This document shows, piece by piece, positions 1 to 8,303 of a stretch of DNA of 42,352 bases. The notes below the pieces were generated by a model, which was given only the letters and a program-made list of their open reading frames with translations, made no database searches and was not told the DNA's origin. The position numbers were made by a program, and so were the translations under genes. Numbering within the stretch: the first letter of the stretch is position 1; the number at the start of each line of letters is the position of its first letter. The DNA is from Syntrophobacterales bacterium (lineage in GTDB: Bacteria > Desulfobacterota > Desulfobaccia > Desulfobaccales > 0-14-0-80-60-11), in NCBI GenBank assembly GCA_023229795.1, contig JALNYP010000032.1:1-42352 (forward strand). The letters run 5' to 3'.

Positions 1-1
1 C

Positions 2-1696
2 AACCGCCAATTCCGGGAGATTTTCGGCGATCATTCGACCGGTAAACAATGTTACGAAGTATTCTATGGCAGACACGAGGTTTGCGATCACTGTGCCCTG
101 CCCCAGGTGTTGGAGACCCAAAAGCCTATTGCTTATGAGTGGACCAAGCCCGATGGCGCTCGCACCTATCAGCTCCACAACCTGCCTTTCTCCGACATTG
201 ACGGTTCCCCCCTGGTGTTGAGCCTGGGTATCGATATTACTGAACGCAAGCACGCCGAGGAGGCCCTGCTGAGGCAACAGCAAGATCTTCAGGTCATCCT
301 GGATTCGGTCCCGGCCATGATCTTTTATAAGGACCGGGAGGACCGCTTTGTCCGCATCAATCGGGCCATGACCGAGGCTACGGGCTTGCCCAAGGAGGCT
401 ATCGAAGGCAAAACGGCCTCGGAATTATTTTCTCAAGTCAGGAACTTCCGGGAAGACGACCGGGAAGTGATAACCACCGGAGCTCCCAAGCGAAATATCT
501 ATGAGGCCTTGGAGACACCCAGGGGATTGCGCTGGATGCAGACGGATAAAATCCCTTATCGGGATCCCAAGGGCAATGTCATCGGGGTCATAGGTTTCTC
601 CATTGATATCACCCAACGCATGGCCGCGGTGGAGGCCTTGCGGCAGAGTGAGGCTCGGCTGGCCGAGGCCCAAAATATCGCTCACCTGGGGAACTGGGAA
701 TGGGATATCCAGAAAGACCAGGCCTTCTGGTCCGACGAACTCTTCCGCATCTTCCATCTGCCCCCCTGCCTCCGGGGCCTGAATCATGAGGAATTCTTGC
801 AGTATGTCCATCCCGAGGACCGTGAGATGGTAAGGGAAACCTTTGCCGCCACCCTGGCCCTCCGGAGACCGCACGGGATTGATTTTCGCATCGTTTTAGA
901 CGATGGCACGATCCGTTTTCTCCGGGCCGAAACCAGGGTTCACTGTGACAATGACGGGAGTCTAGTCAAGTTGTTGGGAATTATGCAAAATATCACGGAC
1001 CGCAAACACGTCGAGGAAAAACTGCGGGAATCCCACCAGAATATGCGTTATCTTGCCTCCCAGTTGTTGTCCGCCCAAGAAACCGAGCGCCAGCGCATCT
1101 CCCGGGATTTACACGACGACTTGGGGCAATCCTTGATGGCCCTAAAAATGCAATTGCGCGCCATCGGGAAAAAATTGCCGCCGGATTTGCAGAGGCCAAA
1201 GGCAGACATAACCGCCGCGGGCAATTATGTGGATGAGATTGTAGAAAATGTCCGCCGTCTCTCCCGGGCCTTACGTCCCGCGGTGATTGAAGATTTTGGA
1301 CTCCCCGTGGCCCTGAAATACCTCAGCGAGGAATTCAGCAAGCAACATGAGATCAAGGTGTTTCTGGACCTGGAGGATATTAAGGATTTAATCTCCCCGG
1401 AGGCCCAGATTATTATTTACCGGATCTTTCAAGAATCTCTTACCAACATCGGCAAGTATGCCCGGGCCGCGCAGGTGAATTTAAGCATCAGCAAAGGGGA
1501 AGGCCTGCTGCTTTTCAGTATTCAGGATAACGGCGTGGGCTTTGATTTGTCTCAGGTCCTGGGTCAGGACGCCTTACATCGAGGTGTGGGGCTCGCGGCC
1601 ATGGAAGAGCGCATGCGCATGTTGGGCGGATCTCTGGAGATAACCTCCCGCCCAGGCGATGGCACCCGCATTTTCTTTACCATTCCCCTTGCCTGA
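2..1696 (+). CDS. PAS-domain sensor histidine kinase, NarL/DegS type (5' end outside window)
   Basis: The reading frame is open from base 2, so the N-terminus lies upstream. What is present is the end of one PAS domain with two cysteines (CDHCAL near residue 29), then two more PAS/PAC units (about residues 89-213 and 216-340, each ending in a DITxRK/NITDRK motif). A HisKA_3 dimerisation helix follows with phospho-acceptor His near residue 371 in ERQRISRDLHDDLGQ, then a HATPase domain with an N-box (FQESLTNIGKYA) and G-boxes (DNGVGFD, GVGLAAMEERM). This architecture belongs to cytoplasmic kinases that phosphorylate LuxR/NarL-type regulators. No response regulator follows, so the partner is upstream or elsewhere. 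Domain calls are secure; the sensed signal is unknown. Confidence 0.93.
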   Translation, partial: NRQFREIFGDHSTGKQCYEVFYGRHEVCDHCALPQVLETQKPIAYEWTKPDGARTYQLHNLPFSDIDGSPLVLSLGIDITERKHAEEALLRQQQDLQVILDSVPAMIFYKDREDRFVRINRAMTEATGLPKEAIEGKTASELFSQVRNFREDDREVITTGAPKRNIYEALETPRGLRWMQTDKIPYRDPKGNVIGVIGFSIDITQRMAAVEALRQSEARLAEAQNIAHLGNWEWDIQKDQAFWSDELFRIFHLPPCLRGLNHEEFLQYVHPEDREMVRETFAATLALRRPHGIDFRIVLDDGTIRFLRAETRVHCDNDGSLVKLLGIMQNITDRKHVEEKLRESHQNMRYLASQLLSAQETERQRISRDLHDDLGQSLMALKMQLRAIGKKLPPDLQRPKADITAAGNYVDEIVENVRRLSRALRPAVIEDFGLPVALKYLSEEFSKQHEIKVFLDLEDIKDLISPEAQIIIYRIFQESLTNIGKYARAAQVNLSISKGEGLLLFSIQDNGVGFDLSQVLGQDALHRGVGLAAMEERMRMLGGSLEITSRPGDGTRIFFTIPLA

Positions 1697-1922
1697 GAAA
1701 TTTAGCCATTCCCGTCGCAGCCGTCTGCCGTCCCGTATACCTTCAGGTATTGTCGATATCTCTGTCCCTTGGCGGTCCTTTGGATCGTCCCCCCCGTGAA
1801 CTTCTGAAAAAAAGTCTTAACCTAAAAAAAGGCCGTCAGGCTTCCGAGCTTGATCAGTTCCCTTTTCCCCTTTATCTCGGTGGCCGGCGTGGTCTGATCA
1901 TTTCTTTAATGCGAGGATACCC

Positions 1923-2108
1923 ATGCAGACCTGGCTTTGGCTGTTTTTGATCACCCTGACACTCATGGGCGGCTGCGCCCCGGGTTACTACGCCACCGGG
2001 CCGGCCTACCAGACGCCCACCCCAAGCCTGTCAGGCATGACTTTTCAAAATCCGGAAACCCGATCAGAGTATGACCTGAGGATATGGCGGGAAGAATCGG
2101 GCCGTTGA
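1923..2108 (+). CDS. Small predicted lipoprotein
   Basis: A 61-residue protein with a short hydrophobic signal (WLWLFLITLTLMGG) ending in a lipobox-like LMGGC, followed by a Pro/Thr/Tyr-rich tail with no recognised domain. GAGG lies seven bases before the ATG. Lipidation on the cysteine would leave only about 41 mature residues. It sits between a kinase and the ADC-family gene with no obvious functional link. The call rests on the signal and lipobox only; function is unknown. Confidence 0.55.
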   Translation: MQTWLWLFLITLTLMGGCAPGYYATGPAYQTPTPSLSGMTFQNPETRSEYDLRIWREESGR

Positions 2109-2186
2109 AGGCGTTGGGCGGTGTCCCGTTCTATGGTATAAACTTCTGCGTTACGGGAAATCATCTGCTGCTGCACGGAGAACCAC

Positions 2187-2984
2187 ATGCTCAAAGGTTA
2201 TACGCTGCCTCGCACCCCGAAAGGCGCCTCCAGCCTGGCTCCCACGCCGCCCTGGCATTATGTCGGCACCTGCCTGGCGGTGGAATATGAGGCCGATCCG
2301 GGCGCGGTGCGGGCTTTTTTGCCGCCAGGACTGGAGTTCCATTCCCCGCAATGTGCGGCTTACTTTGTGGAATGGCAATACGCTAGTGACACCGGAGAAG
2401 AATACCTCGATCCGGTGCGCAGCCAGTACCGGGAGACCATCATCCTGATCTCCGCCAGCCACGACGGGGCCCCGGTCGCCTATTGCCCCTTCATCTGGGT
2501 GGATCAGGACGTCTCCCTGCTGCGGGGCTGGGCTCAGGGCTGGCCGAAAATGATCGGCTCCACCTGGATCACCCGAGCTTATGACCTGCCGTCCCCGGCC
2601 ACCCCCGTGGTGGGGCCCGGCGGCAGGTTCGGCGCCACCCTGGCCGTCAAAGACCGCCGTCTGGCCGAAGCCGTGGTCACCCTGAGGGAGCCCGCCTCCC
2701 AGCTTCCCAGCCCGACTTTCGCCGGCGCGGTCAACACCCGTCATTTCCCCGAGTTGGCAGCCGGCTTGCACCATCAGCCCGCGGTCCACGAACTGGTGCA
2801 GCTCAAATCCCGGGATGTGCGGATTTCGCCCATCTGGAAAGGCGAAGCCACCCTCACGATCTTCGATCATCCTTACCTGGAGCTGCCTGACCTGCGGCCT
2901 ACCCGGGTGCTGGCGGGCTATCGGTTCTCCTGCGCCTTGACCGTGGATGACCTGGCCCTCCTGCGGGATTTGAGAAGCAAGTGA
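2187..2984 (+). CDS. Acetoacetate decarboxylase family protein
   Basis: 265 residues, close to the normal length of the ADC family (about 250). The family forms a Schiff base on a lysine in a G-[FW]-P-K motif; here GWPKMIG puts Lys121 at the expected place. The glycine-rich N-terminal part (PPGLEF) and the segment GRFGATLAVKDRRL also fit. The family includes true acetoacetate decarboxylases and enzymes of other specificity, so the substrate cannot be assigned. GGAG lies five bases before the ATG. The stop is one base before the ATG of the rRNA methyltransferase, so the two are almost certainly co-transcribed, although no pathway link is evident. Confidence 0.85.
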   Translation: MLKGYTLPRTPKGASSLAPTPPWHYVGTCLAVEYEADPGAVRAFLPPGLEFHSPQCAAYFVEWQYASDTGEEYLDPVRSQYRETIILISASHDGAPVAYCPFIWVDQDVSLLRGWAQGWPKMIGSTWITRAYDLPSPATPVVGPGGRFGATLAVKDRRLAEAVVTLREPASQLPSPTFAGAVNTRHFPELAAGLHHQPAVHELVQLKSRDVRISPIWKGEATLTIFDHPYLELPDLRPTRVLAGYRFSCALTVDDLALLRDLRSK

Positions 2985-2985
2985 C

Positions 2986-4416
2986 ATGTCCCTAACCCGC
3001 CAGGCTCCTCCCTCCTCACTGTCCAAAGGCGCCGAGCTCGATCTTGGCATCGACAAGCTGGCCTTTGGCGGCAAGGCCCTGGGCCGGGTGGACGGCTTCG
3101 TGGTGTTCGTGGATCACGCCCTCCCCGGCCAGAAGGTTAAGGTCCGGATCACCCGGAAAAAGTCGCAGTTCGCCGAAGCCCGGGTCATCAAACTCCTGGC
3201 GCAATCCCCGGCCTATACGCCGCCCTTCTGCCCCCATTTCGGCGTCTGCGGCGGCTGCCAGTGGCAGGACCTGGCCTATGAGGAGCAGTTGCGCTGGAAA
3301 CAGGTCCACGTCCAGGATTGTCTGAAGCACCTGGCGGGGCTGGCCCCCGAAGACATCTTGCCGCCGGTGGCCTCGCCGCAGCCGCGTTATTATCGCAACA
3401 AAATGGAGTTCACCTTTGCCCCCCGGCCCTGGCTGCCTGCCGAGGAGAAACCATTCCGCGGCAACGCCTGCGGCCTGGGGCTGCACGTGGCCGATGCCTC
3501 CCGGGGGGTCTTTAACCTGGAGACCTGCTTCCTGCAATCTCCCCAGGCCCCGGCCATCGTCGCCGAGGTGCGCCGCGGCTGCGGGGCCAGCCGGCTGCCT
3601 GCCTACAACCCCCGGGACCATCGGGGCTTCTGGCGCTTCCTGGTGGTGCGGGAGGGCAAGCGCACCGGCCAGACCCTGGTGCACCTCATCACTGGCGGCC
3701 GGGACGACGCGGCCGCGGTGGACGCCCTGGCCGCGCCTCTCAAGGCCCGCCTGCCCTTCATCACCACCCTGGTGCACTCCCGCAGCCGGCACAAAGCCCA
3801 GGTGGTGGCCGGCGAGTCCAGCCGCACCTTATGGGGGCCGGGCTATATCGAAGAAGAACTCGGGGGGCTGCGCCTGCGGGTTTCGGCGCACTCGTTCCTG
3901 CAAACTAATACCGAGGCCGCCGAAGCCCTGTATGCCGCCATCGGCCGCCTGGGCGAATTCACCGGCCAGGAGACCGTCTGGGACCTCTACTGCGGCGCCG
4001 GCAGCATCGCCCTGGCTCTCGCCTCCCGGGTGCGCCGGGTGGTGGGCTTCGAACTGGTCCAGGCCGCGGTGGACGACGCCTACGTCAATTGCCGCCTCAA
4101 CGGCCTGGACAATTGCCGCTTCCTGGCGGGCGACTTGAAAGAGGTCTTGAAAGCGGCCCAAAGGGGCCCCCACCGCGAACCGGTCCCCGATGTGGTGGTC
4201 ACCGACCCGCCCCGGTCCGGCCTCCACCCCGACGTGGTGCAGGCCCTGAAAGAGCTGGCCCCCCGCCGCCTCATCTATGTCTCCTGCAACCCCGCCACCC
4301 TGGCCCGGGACCTGGCCCTGCTCCAAGACCGCTACACCATCCTCACCGTGCAACCCTTCGACCTCTTCCCCCACACGGCCCATATCGAATGCCTGGTCCA
4401 CCTGGAAAAGATGTAG
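2986..4416 (+). CDS. rlmD: 23S rRNA (uracil-C5)-methyltransferase, RlmD/RumA family
   Basis: 476 residues. An N-terminal TRAM domain (about residues 15-75) precedes a [4Fe-4S] motif CX5CX2C (Cys82, Cys88, Cys91, in CPHFGVCGGC) with the likely fourth ligand Cys181 (LETC). The C-terminal SAM-dependent methyltransferase contains DLYCGAGSIAL, DPPRSGLHPDVV and catalytic Cys434 in SCNPATLARDL. Family members methylate C5 of uridine in 23S rRNA or tRNA (RlmD, RlmC, TrmA). Length and Fe-S motif favour RlmD-like, but the exact target base cannot be read from sequence. The gene is GC-rich like its upstream neighbour and is followed by an abrupt AT-rich gap. Confidence 0.92.
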   Translation: MSLTRQAPPSSLSKGAELDLGIDKLAFGGKALGRVDGFVVFVDHALPGQKVKVRITRKKSQFAEARVIKLLAQSPAYTPPFCPHFGVCGGCQWQDLAYEEQLRWKQVHVQDCLKHLAGLAPEDILPPVASPQPRYYRNKMEFTFAPRPWLPAEEKPFRGNACGLGLHVADASRGVFNLETCFLQSPQAPAIVAEVRRGCGASRLPAYNPRDHRGFWRFLVVREGKRTGQTLVHLITGGRDDAAAVDALAAPLKARLPFITTLVHSRSRHKAQVVAGESSRTLWGPGYIEEELGGLRLRVSAHSFLQTNTEAAEALYAAIGRLGEFTGQETVWDLYCGAGSIALALASRVRRVVGFELVQAAVDDAYVNCRLNGLDNCRFLAGDLKEVLKAAQRGPHREPVPDVVVTDPPRSGLHPDVVQALKELAPRRLIYVSCNPATLARDLALLQDRYTILTVQPFDLFPHTAHIECLVHLEKM

Positions 4417-4453
4417 GCCAATTTGTTTGTAAAATCAAGAGTGCTTAATATTC

Positions 4454-4476
4454 ATTAACTTTTGGGGGAAGTTAAT
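4454..4476. repeat. Inverted repeat (8-bp stem, 7-nt loop)
   Basis: ATTAACTT and AAGTTAAT flank a TTGGGGG loop. The arm CATTAACTT is shared with the hairpin at 41108-41132, the only other place it was noticed. It lies 38 bases after the methyltransferase stop. With no T-tract it is more likely a structural or binding element, or a short dispersed repeat. Confidence 0.5.
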
Positions 4477-4544
4477 CAAATATTAAAAATTGTGGACCCT
4501 ATGATTTTGATAATGGCAAGTTAGTTAGTATTCTGCCAGAGCTC

Positions 4545-4566
4545 AGATTATTAAAGTCAATAATCT
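4545..4566. repeat. Inverted repeat (8-bp stem, 6-nt loop)
   Basis: AGATTATT and AATAATCT flank AAAGTC, and the outer TCA/TGA bases could extend the stem past a bulge. The role is unknown; it could be an operator or mRNA hairpin for the downstream gene about 190 bases away. Confidence 0.4.
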
Positions 4567-4757
4567 CTGAAAGATATCAATTTTGAGAGAAATTTGTGCT
4601 ATCCTGCTTTTAAAAGACGATTGGCTATAAAAAGAAAAATTTTTGGGGATTGAGATCGGAATAGGAGTTGCCAAAACTAATTTTTAACCGCGGCGGCCAA
4701 GGCCGCCTCATAATTTCGAATAAATATTGTCTTTTTATTCAGAGTATGAGGTGCTTT

Positions 4758-5843
4758 ATGAAAAGATCTTTTCGTTTAATTACTTCATTACTAGTCATTA
4801 TAGGTTTAAGCGCATTCACGGCTCTTGCCGGGGCTCAAACAGTTGCAGACCTGATCCCAAGTGGAAAAACTTATAATCGGGCTCAAGTGGTGTCTTGGCT
4901 GGATGGTAACCGATTTCTGATAGCTCGCTGGGATGGAACTTTAACAATATTCAGATGTCCTTCATCCACAGAATTCGGCCCTATACTGACTCAAGCTCTA
5001 ATGTTACCTTCAGGCTTGCCGGTTGAGATGGTTTATCCCTTTTCCCGAACCACCTTTATTACATCCAATAATGACAGATCCCTGGCGGTTTGGAGAAGTA
5101 ATAATTCAAAATACCACTTATCTTACCTTAAACGATACAACTCAAGGTGCGGAACTGCCAATAGTGCCTCAATATTGGCGTCGGATGGTAAGCAATGGCT
5201 GGTCACGGGCCATTCGGAGGGCTATATAAATATCTGGCGAAAAGAGGGACCAAACCTGCAGTTGCATCGTACCATCTCCGTACGGTCAGATAATCCCATT
5301 CCGAGCCCATTGAAACTATGGAATATCCGGAGCATTGTTCCATGGAAAAACGGAACCATAATTACCGGTTCAGAAGATGGAGATATTTGTATTATCAGTG
5401 TACCTCACGGGATCATTCTGAAACGCATGAGATATAATCCTACGGCTCAACGCGGCATCAATTCCATGTCAATCTGTAAGGATTACTTAGCCTTGGCCAA
5501 CTGTTCGGTAGGAACGGATGACAAAAATTTTTGGCTATATAAGTTGGAGACAAATCAGATCTTAATGCTGGATAGCCTAAATTTAATAAATGACTCTAAT
5601 CTTAAGCAAGTTTTTAACTTCAGCGTTCAACTTGCTTCATTCGGAAATGATATATATTATTTCGCAAGCACTCAAGAAGGACTACTGTGGATGGGGAAAA
5701 TAATAAATAACAAACTTACTCCATTAAAGAAGATTAAAATTGCCGGTGATGGGGGAGGAGCTTTAGCTTTTAAACCTCAACTATCGATGTTATCAGTAAC
5801 GGCTTTCGATATAGAACTCTTTAGGCTTGCCCTTAAGCCTTGA
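4758..5843 (+). CDS. Exported WD40-like beta-propeller protein, unknown function
   Basis: 361 residues from the chosen ATG, which has GAGG six bases upstream and begins a normal signal peptide (MKRSFRL, hydrophobic core, then a likely cut at ALAGA-Q). An upstream TTG at 4668 would add about 30 residues before the signal and is unlikely. The mature protein has several WD-like blades: DGTLTIF, DRSLAVW, HSEGYINIW and SEDGDICII, the last three roughly one blade apart. WD propellers are protein-binding scaffolds. The gene is clearly more AT-rich than the genes on either side, which suggests horizontal acquisition. No catalytic motif is seen. Confidence 0.7.
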   Translation: MKRSFRLITSLLVIIGLSAFTALAGAQTVADLIPSGKTYNRAQVVSWLDGNRFLIARWDGTLTIFRCPSSTEFGPILTQALMLPSGLPVEMVYPFSRTTFITSNNDRSLAVWRSNNSKYHLSYLKRYNSRCGTANSASILASDGKQWLVTGHSEGYINIWRKEGPNLQLHRTISVRSDNPIPSPLKLWNIRSIVPWKNGTIITGSEDGDICIISVPHGIILKRMRYNPTAQRGINSMSICKDYLALANCSVGTDDKNFWLYKLETNQILMLDSLNLINDSNLKQVFNFSVQLASFGNDIYYFASTQEGLLWMGKIINNKLTPLKKIKIAGDGGGALAFKPQLSMLSVTAFDIELFRLALKP

Positions 5844-5951
5844 GTGAAATGGCTCTGGAGGCCATGGACACTAGATTTTACCCACTGTGTCGCATCATAC
5901 CCTAGCAGAAGCGGTGAAGCTCTTTAAGGAGGCCAGCGCCGCTATCTGTGG

Positions 5952-6197
5952 CTATTCAATGGCGATCAGTGTCTCGGTGTGGAAGACCCCCTTTTTTCTT
6001 AGATCCTCGGCGAGTTCACTCAGCGCTTTAGAATCCGGGCAATCGCATGTGACAACGCCATCAAATCTGCCATAGCAATGAACGAGAGAGATATTTTTAA
6101 CACCTCGCGCCGTGGCTCGTTTTGTCACTTCCTCAAGGACCTCATACGCTTTTTCTTGGAAGCCGGGATTAGTCCTAAGAAGTATTACAGCTTTCAT
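5952..6197 (-). CDS. Stand-alone Lrp/AsnC-type effector (RAM) domain protein
   Basis: 81 residues matching only the C-terminal ligand-binding/oligomerisation half of Lrp/AsnC regulators: MKAVILLRTNPGF at the start, YGRFDGVV in the middle, and a C-terminal strand (TETLIAIE). There is no helix-turn-helix. A good ribosome site (AAGGAG) lies eight bases before the ATG on the minus strand, so this is a genuine small gene and not a truncation. Such proteins can bind amino acids or join full-length Lrp oligomers. The neighbours give no hint of the ligand. Confidence 0.75.
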   Translation of the reverse strand: MKAVILLRTNPGFQEKAYEVLEEVTKRATARGVKNISLVHCYGRFDGVVTCDCPDSKALSELAEDLRKKGVFHTETLIAIE

Positions 6198-7004
6198 CTG
6201 GCTGTCTCCTTTGGCTCAGTTGTTCAATATGACTACCAAGGCCGGGCGTCCATTGGGCAGTCTATCAGCCCGGTTGAACAGGACGTGATCGCCCCACCAT
6301 GTCCTGGACTAACAACGATGTTTTGTTAGCCACCCTTTACGCGGCGAGAAGCCTAACTTATATATTTAGCAGAATCTACCTTTTCGCTAAACTCATGGAT
6401 AAGCAAAATATAAGATCATCTGGTTCGAAAAACAAGGATGTGCAAAATTTTTTTAGGTCCTATCGTATGCTCATGTAGGTAAATGATCAAGGGAAGTATT
6501 CGTCCTTCAGCGCTTAGATTGTTCTATTCGCCTCGGCCTGGGCCTTACAGCATGCCCATCGAAGTACCACGATTTCCCGAATGCTCGCGACTTTTTTACC
6601 TCTTTCCAGGACATGCTGGCCGATAAGCAGGCCATAACCTGCATCTTCAAGCCTGACTTGGTAACCGCGAAGCACTATCAACTCTCCCAAGGCTGCCATC
6701 GGAAGTGCTGAGTTCTGCTATGCTCAGGAACTTATAGCGGTTCTGAAAACTTCCACTCGCCAGATCATATCTGCCTTTCTGGCTTCTTGCATGCTCCAGA
6801 GATAAGCCCCCGGCTGGCAAGCCAATAAGCTAAAGGACTCCATCTCATCGACAACGAGGTTGAAAAGCTCTTGGCCGCCTCAAATCAAAGGATATTCGCC
6901 ATACCTTCATTTTTACGGCGGCGAACCCGGCGAGGTTCGAAGAGCTTCGGCGGCAGGAAAGAAAAAGCAATAGAGTCTCTATTGTGGCATTTTATGCTTG
7001 ACGA
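6198..7004. other. Gene-poor region, possibly decayed
   Basis: About 800 bases with no supported gene. Short open stretches on the minus strand (for example 6514-6699) give protein-like sequence that I do not recognise, have no ribosome site and are interrupted by stops. The region borders a toxin-antitoxin pair and may be eroded accessory DNA. No tRNA or clear repeat was seen. Confidence 0.4.
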
Positions 7005-7033
7005 TTGACAAAACTACGGCTAAGCAGTACATT
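7005..7033 (+). promoter_or_regulatory. Possible promoter of the toxin-antitoxin pair
   Basis: A perfect TTGACA (7005-7010) is followed after 17 bases by TACATT (7028-7033; four of six matches to TATAAT). Transcription would begin around the toxin ATG at 7036, giving a nearly leaderless message, which agrees with the lack of a ribosome site there. This is only a sequence match. Confidence 0.3.
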
Positions 7034-7035
7034 AT

Positions 7036-7323
7036 ATGCATGATGGCGCTTTCGAATGGGATGACGACAAGGCCGCAAAAAATTACGCCGCCCATGGCGT
7101 CAGTTTTGAAACGGCTCAGGGCGTCTTTAAAGACCCCTTTGCGATTGAATGGCTCGACGACCGAGAGGTGTATGGCGAAGACCGGTTTGTCATCATCGGC
7201 ATGGTTGAGGACCACCTATTATATGTCGCCTATACTATGAGAGGCGATGTGATTCGCATTATTTCGGCCAGAGGAGCCGAACCCTATGAAAAACGTAGAT
7301 ACCACGAAGAGAACTCCCGCTAA
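7036..7323 (+). CDS. brnT: BrnT family ribonuclease toxin
   Basis: 95 residues, the normal BrnT length. Family hallmarks in order: FEWDDDKAAKNYAAHGVSF at the N-terminus, then VFKDPFAIEWLDDREVYGEDR, VIIGM, and IRIISARGA near the C-terminus. BrnT toxins are RelE-like RNases that stop translation. The gene precedes and overlaps its antitoxin by 38 bases, the typical toxin-first BrnT order. The ATG has no visible Shine-Dalgarno. Confidence 0.88.
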   Translation: MHDGAFEWDDDKAAKNYAAHGVSFETAQGVFKDPFAIEWLDDREVYGEDRFVIIGMVEDHLLYVAYTMRGDVIRIISARGAEPYEKRRYHEENSR

Positions 7324-7633
7324 GCACGATTGGCAGCGCTTCGATGCGATGACCGAAGTAGAGCGCCATGCAGCTGCTTTGAGTGATCCAGACGCACACC
7401 CCATCACGCCTGAAAACATAAGGCGCATGAAACGTACCCCGCAAGTGAAAGTTATTCGTCGTGCGCTTGGCTTAAGCCAAGAAGATTTTGCAGCGCGTTT
7501 TCACATTCCGCTCGGTACGCTGCGGGATTGGGAACAGAGCCGCAAAGAACCCGATGCGGCGGCGCGTGCCTATCTCACCGTAATTGCCCGCAACCCAGAG
7601 GCTGTGAGCGAAGCTTTGCAATCCGTTCCTTGA
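7286..7633 (+). CDS. Helix-turn-helix (XRE-like) antitoxin partner of BrnT
   Basis: 115 residues. The N-terminal half (about 1-50) is charged and likely wraps the toxin. Residues about 55-100 form an XRE-like helix-turn-helix: ALGLSQEDFAARFHIPLGTL followed by RDWEQSRKEPDAAARAYL. The classical BrnA antitoxin is a ribbon-helix-helix protein, so this is the variant pairing with an HTH partner. GAGGAG lies about 11 bases before the ATG, inside the toxin gene. It probably autoregulates the operon by binding the promoter region, as antitoxins of this kind do. Confidence 0.85.
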   Translation: MKNVDTTKRTPAKHDWQRFDAMTEVERHAAALSDPDAHPITPENIRRMKRTPQVKVIRRALGLSQEDFAARFHIPLGTLRDWEQSRKEPDAAARAYLTVIARNPEAVSEALQSVP

Positions 7634-7670
7634 AGGGCCACAGCCTGAGTGGATAAGGGAGATGACGACA

Positions 7671-7786
7671 TGAGCGGGAAGGAGGCTCGATGACTTCTTG
7701 CACAAAGAGGGTATTTACGAGGCGGCGAAGGCGATCCGGTTTTTAAAAGTTGTGGCGGTAGAGGGGAAAATATATCGAACGTTTGC
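7671..7786 (+). pseudogene. Possible remnant of an XRE-family antitoxin
   Basis: Translation of one frame from about 7683 gives LDDFLHKEGIYEAAKAI, which resembles the N-terminus of HigA-type antitoxins (typically xDFLxEEGIxEExxAxAI). An ATG at 7671 opens MSGKE in a different frame, so a frameshift separates start and body, and the similarity fades after about 30 residues. The match is from memory of the family and is short. Confidence 0.35.
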
Positions 7787-7899
7787 TACCATAGATCTAC
7801 GATGCCCATATCTTCACTTCACTTTTTCCCCTGAAATGAATCATTCCCTGTATTTCATCCCAGATCCTGCCTTTCTCCCATTTGCAAGTACATGAAATG

Positions 7900-7927
7900 A
7901 TCCTCTCCACAAGGGCCTGGAGAGGAT
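7900..7927. repeat. Perfect 10-bp inverted repeat with 8-nt loop
   Basis: ATCCTCTCCA and TGGAGAGGAT flank CAAGGGCC. Neither side carries a T-tract, so it is not a standard intrinsic terminator. It lies in the gap between the toxin-antitoxin locus and the cyclase operon. Confidence 0.45.
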
Positions 7928-8148
7928 ATGCAAATCATTTACGCTGCTTTTGCTGTCTCGGTGATAAGCGTGGTGTCTGGCAGGTTATCAGCAATGAGCA
8001 TGCATGGTGGGTAAAGGTAGTATCGACAGCATGAGGCTCTCCCCTGGAGCCTTGGCATTGACTTTGATGTCCGGCTATGAAATATTGATAGCGTAAAATC
8101 AGCCCTAAGGCCAGAAGGTCGCTATGAGTTGGGGTTCTGCGCGGAAAG

Positions 8149-8185
8149 CCGAGTTGCCTGGATAAAGGTCCCTCGGTTTTTTTTT
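8149..8185 (+). terminator. Possible rho-independent terminator
   Basis: CCGAG (8149-8153) can pair with CTCGG (8172-8176), followed by nine T residues. Bases AAAG just upstream can extend the stem with the T-run, and CCT/AGG can pair inside the 18-nt loop. The loop is long, so this is tentative. It would insulate the toxin-antitoxin side from the cyclase operon. Confidence 0.35.
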
Positions 8186-8303
8186 GCAGCAACTGAATAT
8201 ATTGAAGGGCTCCGGTCGATTTTAGGAAATCATCAATGTCAGGCAAGCTGAAAGGCCACATGGGGGATGGACACTTCAAGTCAGGGCCTCCGGATGGCAA
8301 GGC

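Larger units (their letters stand above)
4417..4757. other. AT-rich intergenic region with two inverted repeats
   Basis: Composition changes sharply right after the methyltransferase stop, from GC-rich coding DNA to AT-rich sequence. Two perfect inverted repeats lie here (4454-4476 and 4545-4566). Neither has a T-tract, so neither is a convincing terminator. No gene is supported. The promoter of the downstream gene must lie here, but no clear -35/-10 pair was found. Confidence 0.6.
7787..8303. other. Intergenic region before the cyclase operon
   Basis: No supported gene. It contains the hairpin at 7900-7927 and a terminator-like structure at 8149-8185. The minus-strand open frame crossing into the cyclase gene is mostly a shadow of that gene. 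The cyclase operon promoter should lie between about 8190 and 8300, but no convincing consensus was found. Confidence 0.4.

Noticed and set aside
6514..6699. Minus-strand 61-residue open frame
   Set aside because: No ribosome site, no recognised family, and the flanking sequence is interrupted by stops; treated as part of a decayed region.
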